Of a stretch of DNA of 64,000 bases, positions 16,628-24,881 are shown one piece after another. Made by a program: the position numbers and the translations under genes. Below the pieces are notes generated by a model. It made no database searches. It was given only the letters and a program-made list of their open reading frames with translations, and had not been told where the DNA came from. Numbering within the stretch: position 1 is the stretch's first letter; each line of letters opens with the position of its first letter. Source of the DNA: Candidatus Gastranaerophilales bacterium (GTDB taxonomy: Bacteria; Cyanobacteriota; Vampirovibrionia; Gastranaerophilales; Gastranaerophilaceae); the NCBI GenBank assembly GCA_944324425.1, contig CALUWE010000004.1, positions 1-64,000 on the forward strand, written 5' to 3'.

Positions 16628-17635
16628 TTATTTTTTAAGAAAAGTTTCTTCGCCTTTAAGAGCTCTGTTCATTAACTCTAAAAAGATTTCTTTTGAATTT
16701 TCTTTTGAATAAACAGCTTTATAAATTGCGTTTGAAATAGGTGTATCAATATTAATTTTTTGAGCAAGCTCAACAATTGCTTTTGATGTTTTAACGCCTT
16801 CTGCAACAGACCCTAATTCAGCTAAAATATCATCAATTTTTTTGCCCCTAGCAAGCATCCTGCCAACCGTATTATTACGGCTTAGATGGCTGCTGCAAGT
16901 TGCAATTAAATCGCCCATGCCGGATAACCCCCACAATGTGGAAGGATTTGCCCCCAAATGAACGCTTACTCTGACAATTTCTGCCATGCCTCTGGCTAAC
17001 AGCGCCCCTTTAGAGTTATCTCCGAATTTCATTTCATCAATAAAGCCTGCCGCAATTGCAATGACATTTTTCAAACTGCCGCCCAATTCAACGCCAATCA
17101 TATCGTCATTTGTATACAATCTGAATTTATTTGGCACGTTTAATGCCATTTGAACTTTTTTTGCCGTTTCCATATCAACGGATGCAACAGAAGCGGCTGT
17201 CGGCTGCCCTTCTAAAACCTCCAAAGCTAATGTGGGGCCTGATAAAACAGCAATTTTTTGATTCGGAAGCTCATCCAAAATAACTTCGCTCATTCTTTTC
17301 AATGAACCTTGTTCCAACCCTTTTGAAGCGTTGACTAAAATTTGTTCGTCTTTAATGCCTGCTTCTTTTAATTGTTTACAAACAATTCTGATAGCCGATG
17401 TTGCAACAACAAGAAGAATAATATCGGCATTATCTATTGCCTCTTTTAAATTGCTTGTTATCTTAACTTTGTCTTGCAGTTGAACAGAAAAAGGTTTCGT
17501 AGTCCTTTTATATTTAACAAGCTCTTCCGATAAATCTTGTTCTCTTGACCATCCGACAACTTCATCAAAATTGTCCGTCAGAAGCTTAGTTAAAACCAAA
17601 CCCCAACAGCCTAAACCTAAAACAGCTAATTTCAT
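16628..17635 (-). CDS. gpsA: glycerol-3-phosphate dehydrogenase [NAD(P)+]
   Basis: Reduces dihydroxyacetone phosphate to sn-glycerol-3-phosphate for phospholipid synthesis. 335 residues; N-terminal dinucleotide fold with GLGCWGLVLTKLL near 6-18 (the family usually has GxGxWG), LVNASKGLE near 100-108, SGPTLALEV near 136-144, the catalytic Lys region GGSLKNVIAIAAG near 186-198 and GLSGMGDLIATCSS near 238-251. GGGGA lies before the ATG. A small gene starts upstream and ends 25 bases before it, so both may be read from the promoter at 17916-17944. Confidence 0.95.
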   Translation of the reverse strand: MKLAVLGLGCWGLVLTKLLTDNFDEVVGWSREQDLSEELVKYKRTTKPFSVQLQDKVKITSNLKEAIDNADIILLVVATSAIRIVCKQLKEAGIKDEQILVNASKGLEQGSLKRMSEVILDELPNQKIAVLSGPTLALEVLEGQPTAASVASVDMETAKKVQMALNVPNKFRLYTNDDMIGVELGGSLKNVIAIAAGFIDEMKFGDNSKGALLARGMAEIVRVSVHLGANPSTLWGLSGMGDLIATCSSHLSRNNTVGRMLARGKKIDDILAELGSVAEGVKTSKAIVELAQKINIDTPISNAIYKAVYSKENSKEIFLELMNRALKGEETFLKK

Positions 17636-17660
17636 TTTTCCCCAATACTAAAACTAAAGA

Positions 17661-17879
17661 CTAAATAAGCCCCATGGATTGTAATTCTGATTGAATTTTT
17701 ATTCCTCTAGGGCTGTTTGAATAGCTTGCTTCAGCCATTCTGACAAAAACATCATTTTTATTGTTGTCCATTTTTGAATTTGTAATTGCACTTTGCTTGT
17801 TATTTAACTTTTGAAACCCTTGCCCCATGGCGGTTGAATTTATGTGGCTTTTTTGAGCAAAGATAGGCAAAATGCGCAT
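17661..17879 (-). CDS. small unassigned protein upstream of gpsA
   Basis: 72-residue hydrophilic protein, Asn/Lys/Gln-rich and probably disordered at first (MGQGFQKLNNKQSAI), with a helix-prone C-terminal third (RGIKIQSELQSMGLI). No signal peptide or known domain. It is likely real: consensus-like promoter TTGCAC-17-TATATT, AAGGAG 11 bases before the ATG, and in-frame stop 25 bases before gpsA. Possibly a lineage-specific protein; function unknown. Confidence 0.6.
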   Translation of the reverse strand: MRILPIFAQKSHINSTAMGQGFQKLNNKQSAITNSKMDNNKNDVFVRMAEASYSNSPRGIKIQSELQSMGLI

Positions 17880-17915
17880 AAATATAGGACTCCTTATAGT
17901 TAAAGTTCAAGCATA

Positions 17916-17944
17916 AATATACCATAACTTTAGCTTATGTGCAA
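17916..17944 (-). promoter_or_regulatory. promoter of the small gene and gpsA
   Basis: Minus strand: TTGCAC (17939-17944), 17-base spacer, TATATT (17916-17921) with TGG before it. It overlaps the far end of the rRNA methyltransferase gene's stop region by only a few bases. Confidence 0.65.
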
Positions 17945-17962
17945 TAAGAAACTTAGGGAGTT

Positions 17963-18697
17963 TTATTCTTGCAGTTTGTATAAAACAATTCCTGCACAAA
18001 GCGCCAAATTCAATGATTCTACGTTATTTGTCATTTTTATGGTAAGCTTTTCATTGGCCAAATTTAATAAATCGTTACATAGGCCATCAGCTTCAGAACC
18101 AAACATGACAATTAATTTACCTTTTGGCTTGTAATCTGAAAAATTTTTATTTGAATTAACAACGGTTGCAATAAAATTAAATTCTTTTTTAAACTCCTTT
18201 AATTCTTCCATATTGATTTTTCTGACAGGAATTTTAAACATGTTCCCTGCCGTTGATCTTATTGTTTTCGGGGAATATTCATCAACAGTATCATTAAACA
18301 ATAAAATTCCATCCACACCGAATGCACTTGATGCTCTTATTATGGTGCCCAAATTCCCCGCATCTTTTATATTATCCAACAAGACAATTTTTTTATAAGA
18401 TAAGAATTTTTTTATGTCGTAAATTGGTTTTTTTGCAACTGCGACAACAACGGAAGGGCTTTCTGTGGTTGAAATTTTTTTCATAATTTCATCTGTTACA
18501 AAAAAAGTTTCAAAATTTTTAAATTCGGGGGAGTCTTCCAAGGTAAAAATTTTTTCAATTTTTAATTTATATTCAATTGCTTCTAAAACAGCTTTTTTGC
18601 CTTCAATTAAAATTAAATTTTCTCTGTATTTTTTTTGATGTAATTTTACAACATCTTTAATTAAATTATTTTGCAAACTTTTTATTTCTTTTAGCAT
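17963..18697 (-). CDS. SpoU/TrmH-family RNA 2'-O-methyltransferase
   Basis: SPOUT methyltransferase, 244 residues. N-terminal substrate-binding domain (LIEGKKAVLEAI at about 28-39), then the knotted SAM domain with motif 1 NIKDAGNLGTIIRASSAFG near 108-126, motif 2 IVMFGSEADGL, and motif 3 NVESLNLALCAGI near 226-238. These match enzymes that 2'-O-methylate rRNA or tRNA (RlmB/TrmH-like); the exact nucleotide cannot be told. Its start overlaps the M24 peptidase gene by 7 bases. Confidence 0.88.
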   Translation of the reverse strand: MLKEIKSLQNNLIKDVVKLHQKKYRENLILIEGKKAVLEAIEYKLKIEKIFTLEDSPEFKNFETFFVTDEIMKKISTTESPSVVVAVAKKPIYDIKKFLSYKKIVLLDNIKDAGNLGTIIRASSAFGVDGILLFNDTVDEYSPKTIRSTAGNMFKIPVRKINMEELKEFKKEFNFIATVVNSNKNFSDYKPKGKLIVMFGSEADGLCNDLLNLANEKLTIKMTNNVESLNLALCAGIVLYKLQE

Positions 18698-20259
18698 TCA
18701 TAAATCCTTTTTGCGGTTTCTTGCCAATCAAACAGCCATTTTTGTTCTTTTTTTGTTAGCATATCATAATTTATAAGGTCTTCTTCATACGGAAAATGAG
18801 AAAGCGAAACTTTTTTATTTTTTTCTAAATAAACCGTATTTTCAAGCCTTATTCCAAAATGGTTTTCTTTGTATAGCCCGGGTTCAATTGTAAAAATATT
18901 ATTATTTTTCAATTTATATTTTGAATTAACAGATAATGTAGGCGGTGCTTCATGAACCGGTATTCCAACCCCATGACCTAAACCATGGGGGAATAAAAAC
19001 CCTTGTTTCTGATATTTTTTTAAATATTTAACAGCCAGCATATGAAGTTCAAAACAATTCAAAATGTTTGAATGATAAATATTTAACTGTGCCTTTAAAA
19101 CGGCTGTGTATATTTCTTTTAACCTTTCATCAGGGGTTTTCCCTTTGCAATAAAAAGCCCTTGTTATATCTGTTGCATAGCCTCCTTCATAATAGCCCCC
19201 GCAATCAAGAAGAAGAATATCGCCTTTTTTTAAAATTTTATCTTTAGAATTTGCCGTATAGTGGATTATGCTTGAATTTTCGCCTATTGCTAAAATTGTT
19301 TTAAAACTTGTTCCTTTTGCGCCGAATTTTTTTAATTCCCGTTCAAAAATTTCGTTCAATTCAAATTCGGATAATCCTTCTTTAATTTTTTCTCTAAAAG
19401 AATAAAGCGCTAAATCAAGCCTTTTAAAACTTTCTTTATAATGGTTCAATTCAAACTTATTTTTCTTTGATTTCATTTCAACAACGGGGTTTTTCTTAAT
19501 AAAAACAGGATTGTTGATTAGAAGATAATCAAATAAAGAAATCGAAGCCTCATCAATTGAAATTTCATCATTAATATTTTTTATAAAGCTTTCAAATTCT
19601 CTTATCGGTTTTTTAATTAAAAAATCAAAATTAAGAGGGGTTTTATAATCCGTAAATAAATAAACTTCACCCTTGTTTTTTATAAAAAGTTTAGCTTTGA
19701 ATGTTGAAGCATTATTTGTTTTATAGCTTCTTAAATTTAAAAGATAAGCTATTTGCACTAAATCCGTTATTAAAAAGTTTTCAATTTTAATTTTTTTTAA
19801 TTTTTCCTTTTGGGTTTTTCCTGCAATATTTTTTGCAACTTCAAAAATTTCTTCTTTGTTATTGTCAATTGAACTTTCATCAGAGGGGGTATTATAAGTT
19901 TTAATGTTAACTCCGTTTAATTCTTCAGTTAATTTTTTATAAAATAAAAAAGGGGTTGATTTATATGGAATATAAAGGGTTGAATTTTTTGGCAAAAACT
20001 CTTTTAAATAGGTTAAAAAGGGCTTTTTAAAATCCGTTTTAGCAACGTCGACATTTTTTCCTTTTGTTTGAATTTCCGCTTGAATATGGTATCTTGGATC
20101 AACAAAAAGGGTGATTTTTCCTTTATTGTCTTTAATTCCTTCTCCTGCCGTTCCGAAAAACCCCGTTTCCATGCTTAAGGGGGCAGTTTTATAGTGTTCG
20201 TATGAAAAATCATCTTTTGATTTTAATAAAATAAATTCGTTTTCTTTAATTTTTTCCAT
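18691..20259 (-). CDS. pepP: M24B Xaa-Pro aminopeptidase
   Basis: Cytoplasmic dimetal aminopeptidase removing N-terminal residues before proline. 522 residues: a creatinase-like N-terminal region (1-260, divergent) and a pita-bread catalytic domain. All metal ligands are visible: Asp in LLLDCGGYYEGGYATDITR, His in HGLGHGVGIPVHEAPP, Glu in FTIEPGLY and Glu in IRLENTVYL. No signal peptide. No clear Shine-Dalgarno sequence in the 12-base gap after the UPF0047 gene, so it may rely on coupling. Overlaps the methyltransferase gene by 7 bases. Confidence 0.9.
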   Translation of the reverse strand: MEKIKENEFILLKSKDDFSYEHYKTAPLSMETGFFGTAGEGIKDNKGKITLFVDPRYHIQAEIQTKGKNVDVAKTDFKKPFLTYLKEFLPKNSTLYIPYKSTPFLFYKKLTEELNGVNIKTYNTPSDESSIDNNKEEIFEVAKNIAGKTQKEKLKKIKIENFLITDLVQIAYLLNLRSYKTNNASTFKAKLFIKNKGEVYLFTDYKTPLNFDFLIKKPIREFESFIKNINDEISIDEASISLFDYLLINNPVFIKKNPVVEMKSKKNKFELNHYKESFKRLDLALYSFREKIKEGLSEFELNEIFERELKKFGAKGTSFKTILAIGENSSIIHYTANSKDKILKKGDILLLDCGGYYEGGYATDITRAFYCKGKTPDERLKEIYTAVLKAQLNIYHSNILNCFELHMLAVKYLKKYQKQGFLFPHGLGHGVGIPVHEAPPTLSVNSKYKLKNNNIFTIEPGLYKENHFGIRLENTVYLEKNKKVSLSHFPYEEDLINYDMLTKKEQKWLFDWQETAKRIYEC

Positions 20260-20271
20260 TTTAAAAAGCCG

Positions 20272-20646
20272 TCAGTAAATTATTTGTATTATAACACTTC
20301 TTGCCCTTTTTTTATCATCAAAATCCAAAAGAAGAATTCTTTGAAATCTGTCCAGCTCAAATTCGCCCGAAACGAAAGGTATTGTGGCCGAATTTCCTAT
20401 AAAAGCGGTTTTTATGTACGGTGCGCTTTCATTTCTGATTAGCTTTTCCGTAAAATATGAAAAATCGGCCGTTAATTCAGGAGTATATTCCATAACAACA
20501 ACCGAAGCCGATGAAAAAGGAGAATGAACATTGATTAAGGCATTTTGAACATTGTTTTTTTTAACGGCAGATTTTACTTTTTCCGTTATATCAATAATAT
20601 CATTGCCGTTTGAATTAATCACAAACTTTGAAACTTTTACTGTCAT
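20272..20646 (-). CDS. UPF0047/YjbQ-like protein lacking signature residues
   Basis: 124-residue protein of the UPF0047 fold. The family pattern is visible (ALINVHSPFSSASVVVMEY; IKTAFIGNSATIPFVSGEF; RILLLDFDDKKRARSVIIQI), but key residues differ: the conserved PHTTA-type His is PFSSA here, the second His before the ASLLG-like strand is missing, and the GTWQ signature reads DRFQ. Homologues have weak thiamine-phosphate synthase activity in vitro; this copy may have lost it. Located between the pseudo-pyrophosphatase terminator and pepP. Confidence 0.75.
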   Translation of the reverse strand: MTVKVSKFVINSNGNDIIDITEKVKSAVKKNNVQNALINVHSPFSSASVVVMEYTPELTADFSYFTEKLIRNESAPYIKTAFIGNSATIPFVSGEFELDRFQRILLLDFDDKKRARSVIIQIIY

Positions 20647-20661
20647 AATTTTTACCGAAAT

Positions 20662-20690
20662 AAAAAGCAGGAAATCTTCTTCCTGCTTTT
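20662..20690 (-). terminator. terminator of the pyrophosphatase-like gene
   Basis: 11-base stem AAAAGCAGGAA/TTCCTGCTTTT (20663-20690) directly after the stop at 20704. It would separate this gene from the UPF0047 gene downstream. Confidence 0.8.
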
Positions 20691-20703
20691 ATTTGATATT
20701 AAA

Positions 20704-22626
20704 TTAAATGACAGGCATAAGCAATGCCGAAACAAGCAGCGCCGAGACAGCAATCAGCTTAGATTCAATATTTGAAACAAAAGCGGAATTTTCTTTTGAA
20801 GTTGAATCCGAAGCAATTTCAAACAATGCATTTTTGCTGCCAAACAAAAGCGAAATCACCCCGCATACAACAATTGCCCCCAATAATGCTCCAGTCAACG
20901 AATGAAGCGCAAGGGTTTTTTCAAACAGCTTTAATATTGCAAAATAAACAAAGAGCGGAAGCAATAAAGTTAAAATAACCGGCAAAAATATTCCGACAAA
21001 CCCTTTATTTGTAGCTGTTTTAATTGTTTGAAGAGTGTTTGTCGCATTATTTTTAAAAACTTTTTTAACTGCTTTTATATACGAACCGTTAATAAGTCCG
21101 ATCGGCAAAATTGCAATTCCCGCACCGAATATAAGGGCAAACGCAACAAACGGATTGAGGCAGTCAACTCCTTCAAGGTTAATTGTCGTTGCAAAAGCAA
21201 CAAACAAAAGAATGCTTGCATATAAAGACACTATTGAAAATATTGTTTCAGACTTTGCACCGTATATAGCAAATGCGGGGAAAAATTCGCTTACAATATT
21301 TTTTTGATTTTCATTTTCCGCCGAAATCAATGCATTTTTTGAAATATTTGCCGCACCTTTCATTGCGCCGAAAATAGAAGTTATTGAAAGCATCGAAACG
21401 GCAGCCAGTCCCAATCCCCAAAAACCTGCCGAATAACTTTCCATGCCGCTTGCATAAAGAAAAGATGCAATAGCCGCAAAACCCCCTATTAAAAGCGGAA
21501 TTGCAGCTGCAATAAGATTTCTTGAATTTATTTCTTCTCTCAAATGATTTTTTAGTTCATCTTTCTTGACTCTGAGATTAAAATATCCGGCACCCGCAAT
21601 AATAACTGCAGCCAATGCACCTATCAAAACGGGATAAAACAAGCCGTATTTCGGCATAAACACTTTTTCTACAATATAAAACGAAATTCCGAGATACAAA
21701 ATTACGGAAACAACAAATGCGGTGAACAAAGAGATTTTGGAACTGAAGGCACCTTTTAATTTTGCAAATATTGAAGCCAATATTGTGCAAAAAATGCCTG
21801 TTGCCGCCAGAGTTAAGGGAATAAAAGCGCCAAATAAATTTAAAACCAAAACGCCGCTTAACATAGCCCCTGTTAATACCGCAATAAAACTTACGGCATA
21901 ATCAACCGCCGAATTTTTTGCATTAATCCCGTTTGAAAGCATGACCGCTTCTTTTGTTTCTTCTTTTTCCAAGTAAATAATATTTGACGCTTTTGAATAA
22001 ATTTCATCAAAAGCGATTATAAGAAAAGCTTCCAAACATGCCCCAAAAGCAAACCCCATAATAATCGCAGGGTCTTTATATATAAAATATAAAACCGGAA
22101 ACAAAATCATGCAAAAACCCACAGGAATTAAAAATGTTGAATAGCCGCCGTTTACCGAAGCCTTATAAAAAGCATTCGGGGAAGTTTCCGCGGCTTTTAA
22201 TATATTGGAATTTACATTGATTGAAACCAAAGAAGATAAAAATGACGATATAAAAATTGTTATTGAACCTGCCAAAAAGCAAATTGCAAGGGGCAGATTT
22301 AAAAATTTATAAATCAACGGAAAAATTACCGCCAAAGATATTAGCGTCAGGAAAAATTCTTTTTTTTGAATATTAAAAAAGCCTTTTTTCAGGTTATTTT
22401 GAATTTCTTTCAAATGATTGTTATCATTCATAGCAAAAAGCACATCATGAACTTTTAATGCGGAAAATAAAAGTGCCGCCATGCCTGCAATTGGCCCTGC
22501 CCAAATAATTTTAATTGTTGTAAAATCCGTTGCCAATTTGAATAAAATCAGCCACATTGAATAAATTAATACAACCCAAAAGAAAAGATTGTAAATAACT
22601 TTTCTCAATTTCATTGAAAAAGACAT
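20704..22626 (-). CDS. catalytically degenerate H+-pyrophosphatase (HppA) homologue
   Basis: 640-residue polytopic membrane protein with about 15 helices. Its whole length follows membrane pyrophosphatases: an N-terminal block with KEIQNNLKKGFF and SFLSSLVSINVNSNILKAAE; IMGFAFGACLEAF near 189-201; GFWGLGLAAVSMLSI near 401-415; a LTGALLGAIVVCGVI block near the end. But the acidic pyrophosphate/Mg sites are gone: GG-IYTKAADVGADLVGK is EIYSKASNIIYLEKE (208-222); DNVGDNVGD is SNGINAKNS (231-239); the DAYGPxxDNAGG loop is MKGAANISKNALI (422-434); and the C-terminal DTVGDPxKDT loop is absent. It cannot hydrolyse PPi in the known way. It has its own promoter and terminator. Role unknown: scaffold, channel or sensor. 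Confidence 0.82.
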   Translation of the reverse strand: MSFSMKLRKVIYNLFFWVVLIYSMWLILFKLATDFTTIKIIWAGPIAGMAALLFSALKVHDVLFAMNDNNHLKEIQNNLKKGFFNIQKKEFFLTLISLAVIFPLIYKFLNLPLAICFLAGSITIFISSFLSSLVSINVNSNILKAAETSPNAFYKASVNGGYSTFLIPVGFCMILFPVLYFIYKDPAIIMGFAFGACLEAFLIIAFDEIYSKASNIIYLEKEETKEAVMLSNGINAKNSAVDYAVSFIAVLTGAMLSGVLVLNLFGAFIPLTLAATGIFCTILASIFAKLKGAFSSKISLFTAFVVSVILYLGISFYIVEKVFMPKYGLFYPVLIGALAAVIIAGAGYFNLRVKKDELKNHLREEINSRNLIAAAIPLLIGGFAAIASFLYASGMESYSAGFWGLGLAAVSMLSITSIFGAMKGAANISKNALISAENENQKNIVSEFFPAFAIYGAKSETIFSIVSLYASILLFVAFATTINLEGVDCLNPFVAFALIFGAGIAILPIGLINGSYIKAVKKVFKNNATNTLQTIKTATNKGFVGIFLPVILTLLLPLFVYFAILKLFEKTLALHSLTGALLGAIVVCGVISLLFGSKNALFEIASDSTSKENSAFVSNIESKLIAVSALLVSALLMPVI

Positions 22627-22661
22627 AAAATTCTATCCCTAAAATACTACTTACAGAGCGC

Positions 22662-22690
22662 ATTATAGCATATTCAAAATATATTGTTAA
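22662..22690 (-). promoter_or_regulatory. promoter of the pyrophosphatase-like gene
   Basis: Minus strand: TTAACA (22685-22690), 17-base spacer, consensus TATAAT (22662-22667) with TGC before it. Confidence 0.7.
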
Positions 22691-22772
22691 GCTTTGTAAC
22701 ACAATTCATATTTAGCGAAATTTTTTTTCATTCGATGTTTTTATTTATTTGTACGGATAAAAAGGTATAACT

Positions 22773-23060
22773 ATGAGCAATCCATTTACAATTAATCCAT
22801 TTAATGCGTACGCACAGAATGCAACTCCTGTGTCAAGCGCTTATGTGGGCGGAAGCTCCGCAGGTGGTACCGGAAGCATTTGGGGAGGAACCCCTGAGGC
22901 TCAAGGTGTTTCTAAAACCGGCGGTAATCAAGGAGTTAATTCTTATCAAAAAGACATTAACGAAGTTGCCATGATTGGTGCAAACAAACGTGCAGGCTTT
23001 GAAAACGGGCTTGGGGGAACAAATAACCCTGATGATCACAAGCTGTTTTTGACAGCCTAA
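22773..23060 (+). CDS. small Gly/Asn-rich protein
   Basis: 95-residue protein without recognised domain. It begins SNPFTINPFNAYAQNATPVS, has a Gly-rich low-complexity middle (GGSSAGGTGSIWGGTPEAQG) and ends with a more ordered stretch (INEVAMIGANKRAGFENGL, then DDHKLF). No signal peptide. AAAGG lies 7 bases before the ATG and a perfect bidirectional terminator follows. Codon use is less A/T-biased than neighbours, hinting at good expression. Probably lineage-specific; function unknown. Confidence 0.6.
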   Translation: MSNPFTINPFNAYAQNATPVSSAYVGGSSAGGTGSIWGGTPEAQGVSKTGGNQGVNSYQKDINEVAMIGANKRAGFENGLGGTNNPDDHKLFLTA

Positions 23061-23077
23061 GTTTTAATATAAAGTTT

Positions 23078-23110
23078 AAAAAAAAGAGGCTAATTTAAGC
23101 CTCTTTTTTT
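23078..23110. terminator. bidirectional terminator at the end of the hydrogenase operon
   Basis: 12-base stem AAAAAAAGAGGC/GCCTCTTTTTTT with an 8-base loop, between the convergent small gene and the hydrogenase operon. Confidence 0.9.
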
Positions 23111-23112
23111 GT

Positions 23113-24870
23113 TTATTTTAAATCAAGGTAACTGCCTTTTCTTTTGTCTGAATATGTTGTGTGCAAAAGATGGTGTGCCAATTTTGACCCGGGAGTTTCC
23201 AAAAATTCTTTGTATAATTTTTTAATTTCAGGGTTATCGTGGGAATTTCTAATGGGAAGGCTTTTATCTTCTTTATATAACCCTTCCATTCTTTCTTCTT
23301 TTATTTTTGAATCTTTGCATGAAATCGGTTGTCCTGCACCATTAATACAGCCGCCGGGGCATGCCATAACTTCAAGCATTTGAAAATCTGCTTTTCCTTC
23401 TTTTACTTCTCTAACGGCTTTTTCTGCTTCAATTAAGGTTGAAACAACTCTGATTTTAACTTTTTTACCTTGAATATCAAGAACTGCTTCTTTTGACCTT
23501 GAAGCGGCATCAACACCTCTTAGAGGAACAATATCAAGATTTTCCAAATCTTTACCGGTTATCATATTGTAAGCGGTTCTAACAGCAGCCTCAGCCACAC
23601 CGCCAGATGCGCCAAATATTGTGGCGCCGCCTGAATAGCCGCCAAAAGGTGAATTTGCTTCTTCTTCTTTTAAGTTTTTAAAATCAATTCCTTCCGCTTG
23701 AATCATTTTTGCAAATTCAACCGTTGTTAAAACAACATCTGTTTGACCGTTTAATTCTTCTCTTTTTGCTTCATATTTTTTAGCACTGCAAGGCATAACG
23801 GAAACCACTTTTAAGTTTTCTTTTGTTACTCCTTCATAGAATTTCGGAACAAATTCTTTTATGGTGGAAGATAACATTTCTTGCGGAGATTTTGCCGTTG
23901 ATAAATGATTCAACATATCAGGGTGTTTTAATTCCATATATCTTACCCACGCAGGACAGCAAGAAGTAAAAATGGGAAGGTTTTCATTTTTAACCACCCT
24001 TTGAACAAATTCATTTGCTTCTTCCATAATTGTAAGGTCAGCTGAAAAATTGGTGTCAAAAACAAGGTCAAAGCCCAATTTTCTTGCAGCCGCATACATT
24101 TTTTTAACGGAATTTTCGCCTGCCTTTAAGCCAAACATTTCACCCAAAGCAACCCTAACTGACGGTGCAAATTGAATTGCCGTTTTAATTTCTCTGTCGC
24201 CCAAAAAGTCGTAAACGCAATCTATGTTTGATTTAACCGTTAAAGCGCCTGTCGGACAAACGGAAGCGCATTGTCCGCAGTTCACACAATCAACATCAAA
24301 CATGTTTTTGTTTGCCATTGTTTGAACTTTAGCTTTATAGCCTCTGTTATAAAAATCAAGAACACCCAAGCCTTGAAATTCATGACATGCTCTAACGCAA
24401 GCACCGCACAATATACATTTATTCATATCTCTTTGAATTGAATAGCTTGATGTATCAATCGGAAGAAGATCTTCTTCTTTAATTTTTTCAAAAGAAATAT
24501 TTGTAACACCGTATTCTTGAGAATATTTTTGAAGTTCACAAGAGCCGGATTTAGAGCACATTGTGCATTCTCTGTCGTGGCGTGCCAATAACAATTCCAA
24601 AATTGTTTTTCTTATTTTTCTTACCTTTTTAGTGTTGGTATAAACTCTTAAGCCAGCTTCAGGGGGCATTGTACAAGAGGCTTGAATTCCTCTTTTTTCA
24701 ATTTCCACAACACACATTCTGCAAGCTCCGAATTGTGTTAAATCGGGGCGGTAGCAAAATGTGGGAATTTCAATTCCCGCTTTTTTTGCAACTTCTAAAA
24801 TAGTTTTTTCTTTATCAAATTCAACTTCAATATCATTTATAAAAAGAGTTTTTTTATCGCTATCTGTCAT
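23113..24870 (-). CDS. hndD: [FeFe]-hydrogenase catalytic subunit (HndD/HydA type)
   Basis: Catalytic subunit of a soluble NAD(P)H-linked [FeFe]-hydrogenase. 585 residues in the usual M3 order: 2Fe-2S ferredoxin domain (CYRPDLTQFGACRMC, near 38-52), His-ligated 4Fe-4S motif (HDRECTMCSKSGSC near 94-107), two 4Fe-4S clusters (CILCGACVRAC near 151, CVNCGQCASVCP near 195), and the H-cluster domain with L1 FTSCCPAW near 303, L2 MPCSAKKYE near 360 and L3 ACPGGCINGAGQP near 508, then a small C-terminal domain. All cofactor Cys are present. It lies 11 bases after the NuoF-like gene; together they form a trimeric, probably electron-bifurcating enzyme. The HydEFG maturases are not in this window. Confidence 0.95.
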   Translation of the reverse strand: MTDSDKKTLFINDIEVEFDKEKTILEVAKKAGIEIPTFCYRPDLTQFGACRMCVVEIEKRGIQASCTMPPEAGLRVYTNTKKVRKIRKTILELLLARHDRECTMCSKSGSCELQKYSQEYGVTNISFEKIKEEDLLPIDTSSYSIQRDMNKCILCGACVRACHEFQGLGVLDFYNRGYKAKVQTMANKNMFDVDCVNCGQCASVCPTGALTVKSNIDCVYDFLGDREIKTAIQFAPSVRVALGEMFGLKAGENSVKKMYAAARKLGFDLVFDTNFSADLTIMEEANEFVQRVVKNENLPIFTSCCPAWVRYMELKHPDMLNHLSTAKSPQEMLSSTIKEFVPKFYEGVTKENLKVVSVMPCSAKKYEAKREELNGQTDVVLTTVEFAKMIQAEGIDFKNLKEEEANSPFGGYSGGATIFGASGGVAEAAVRTAYNMITGKDLENLDIVPLRGVDAASRSKEAVLDIQGKKVKIRVVSTLIEAEKAVREVKEGKADFQMLEVMACPGGCINGAGQPISCKDSKIKEERMEGLYKEDKSLPIRNSHDNPEIKKLYKEFLETPGSKLAHHLLHTTYSDKRKGSYLDLK

Positions 24871-24881
24871 TTTCTAAATCC

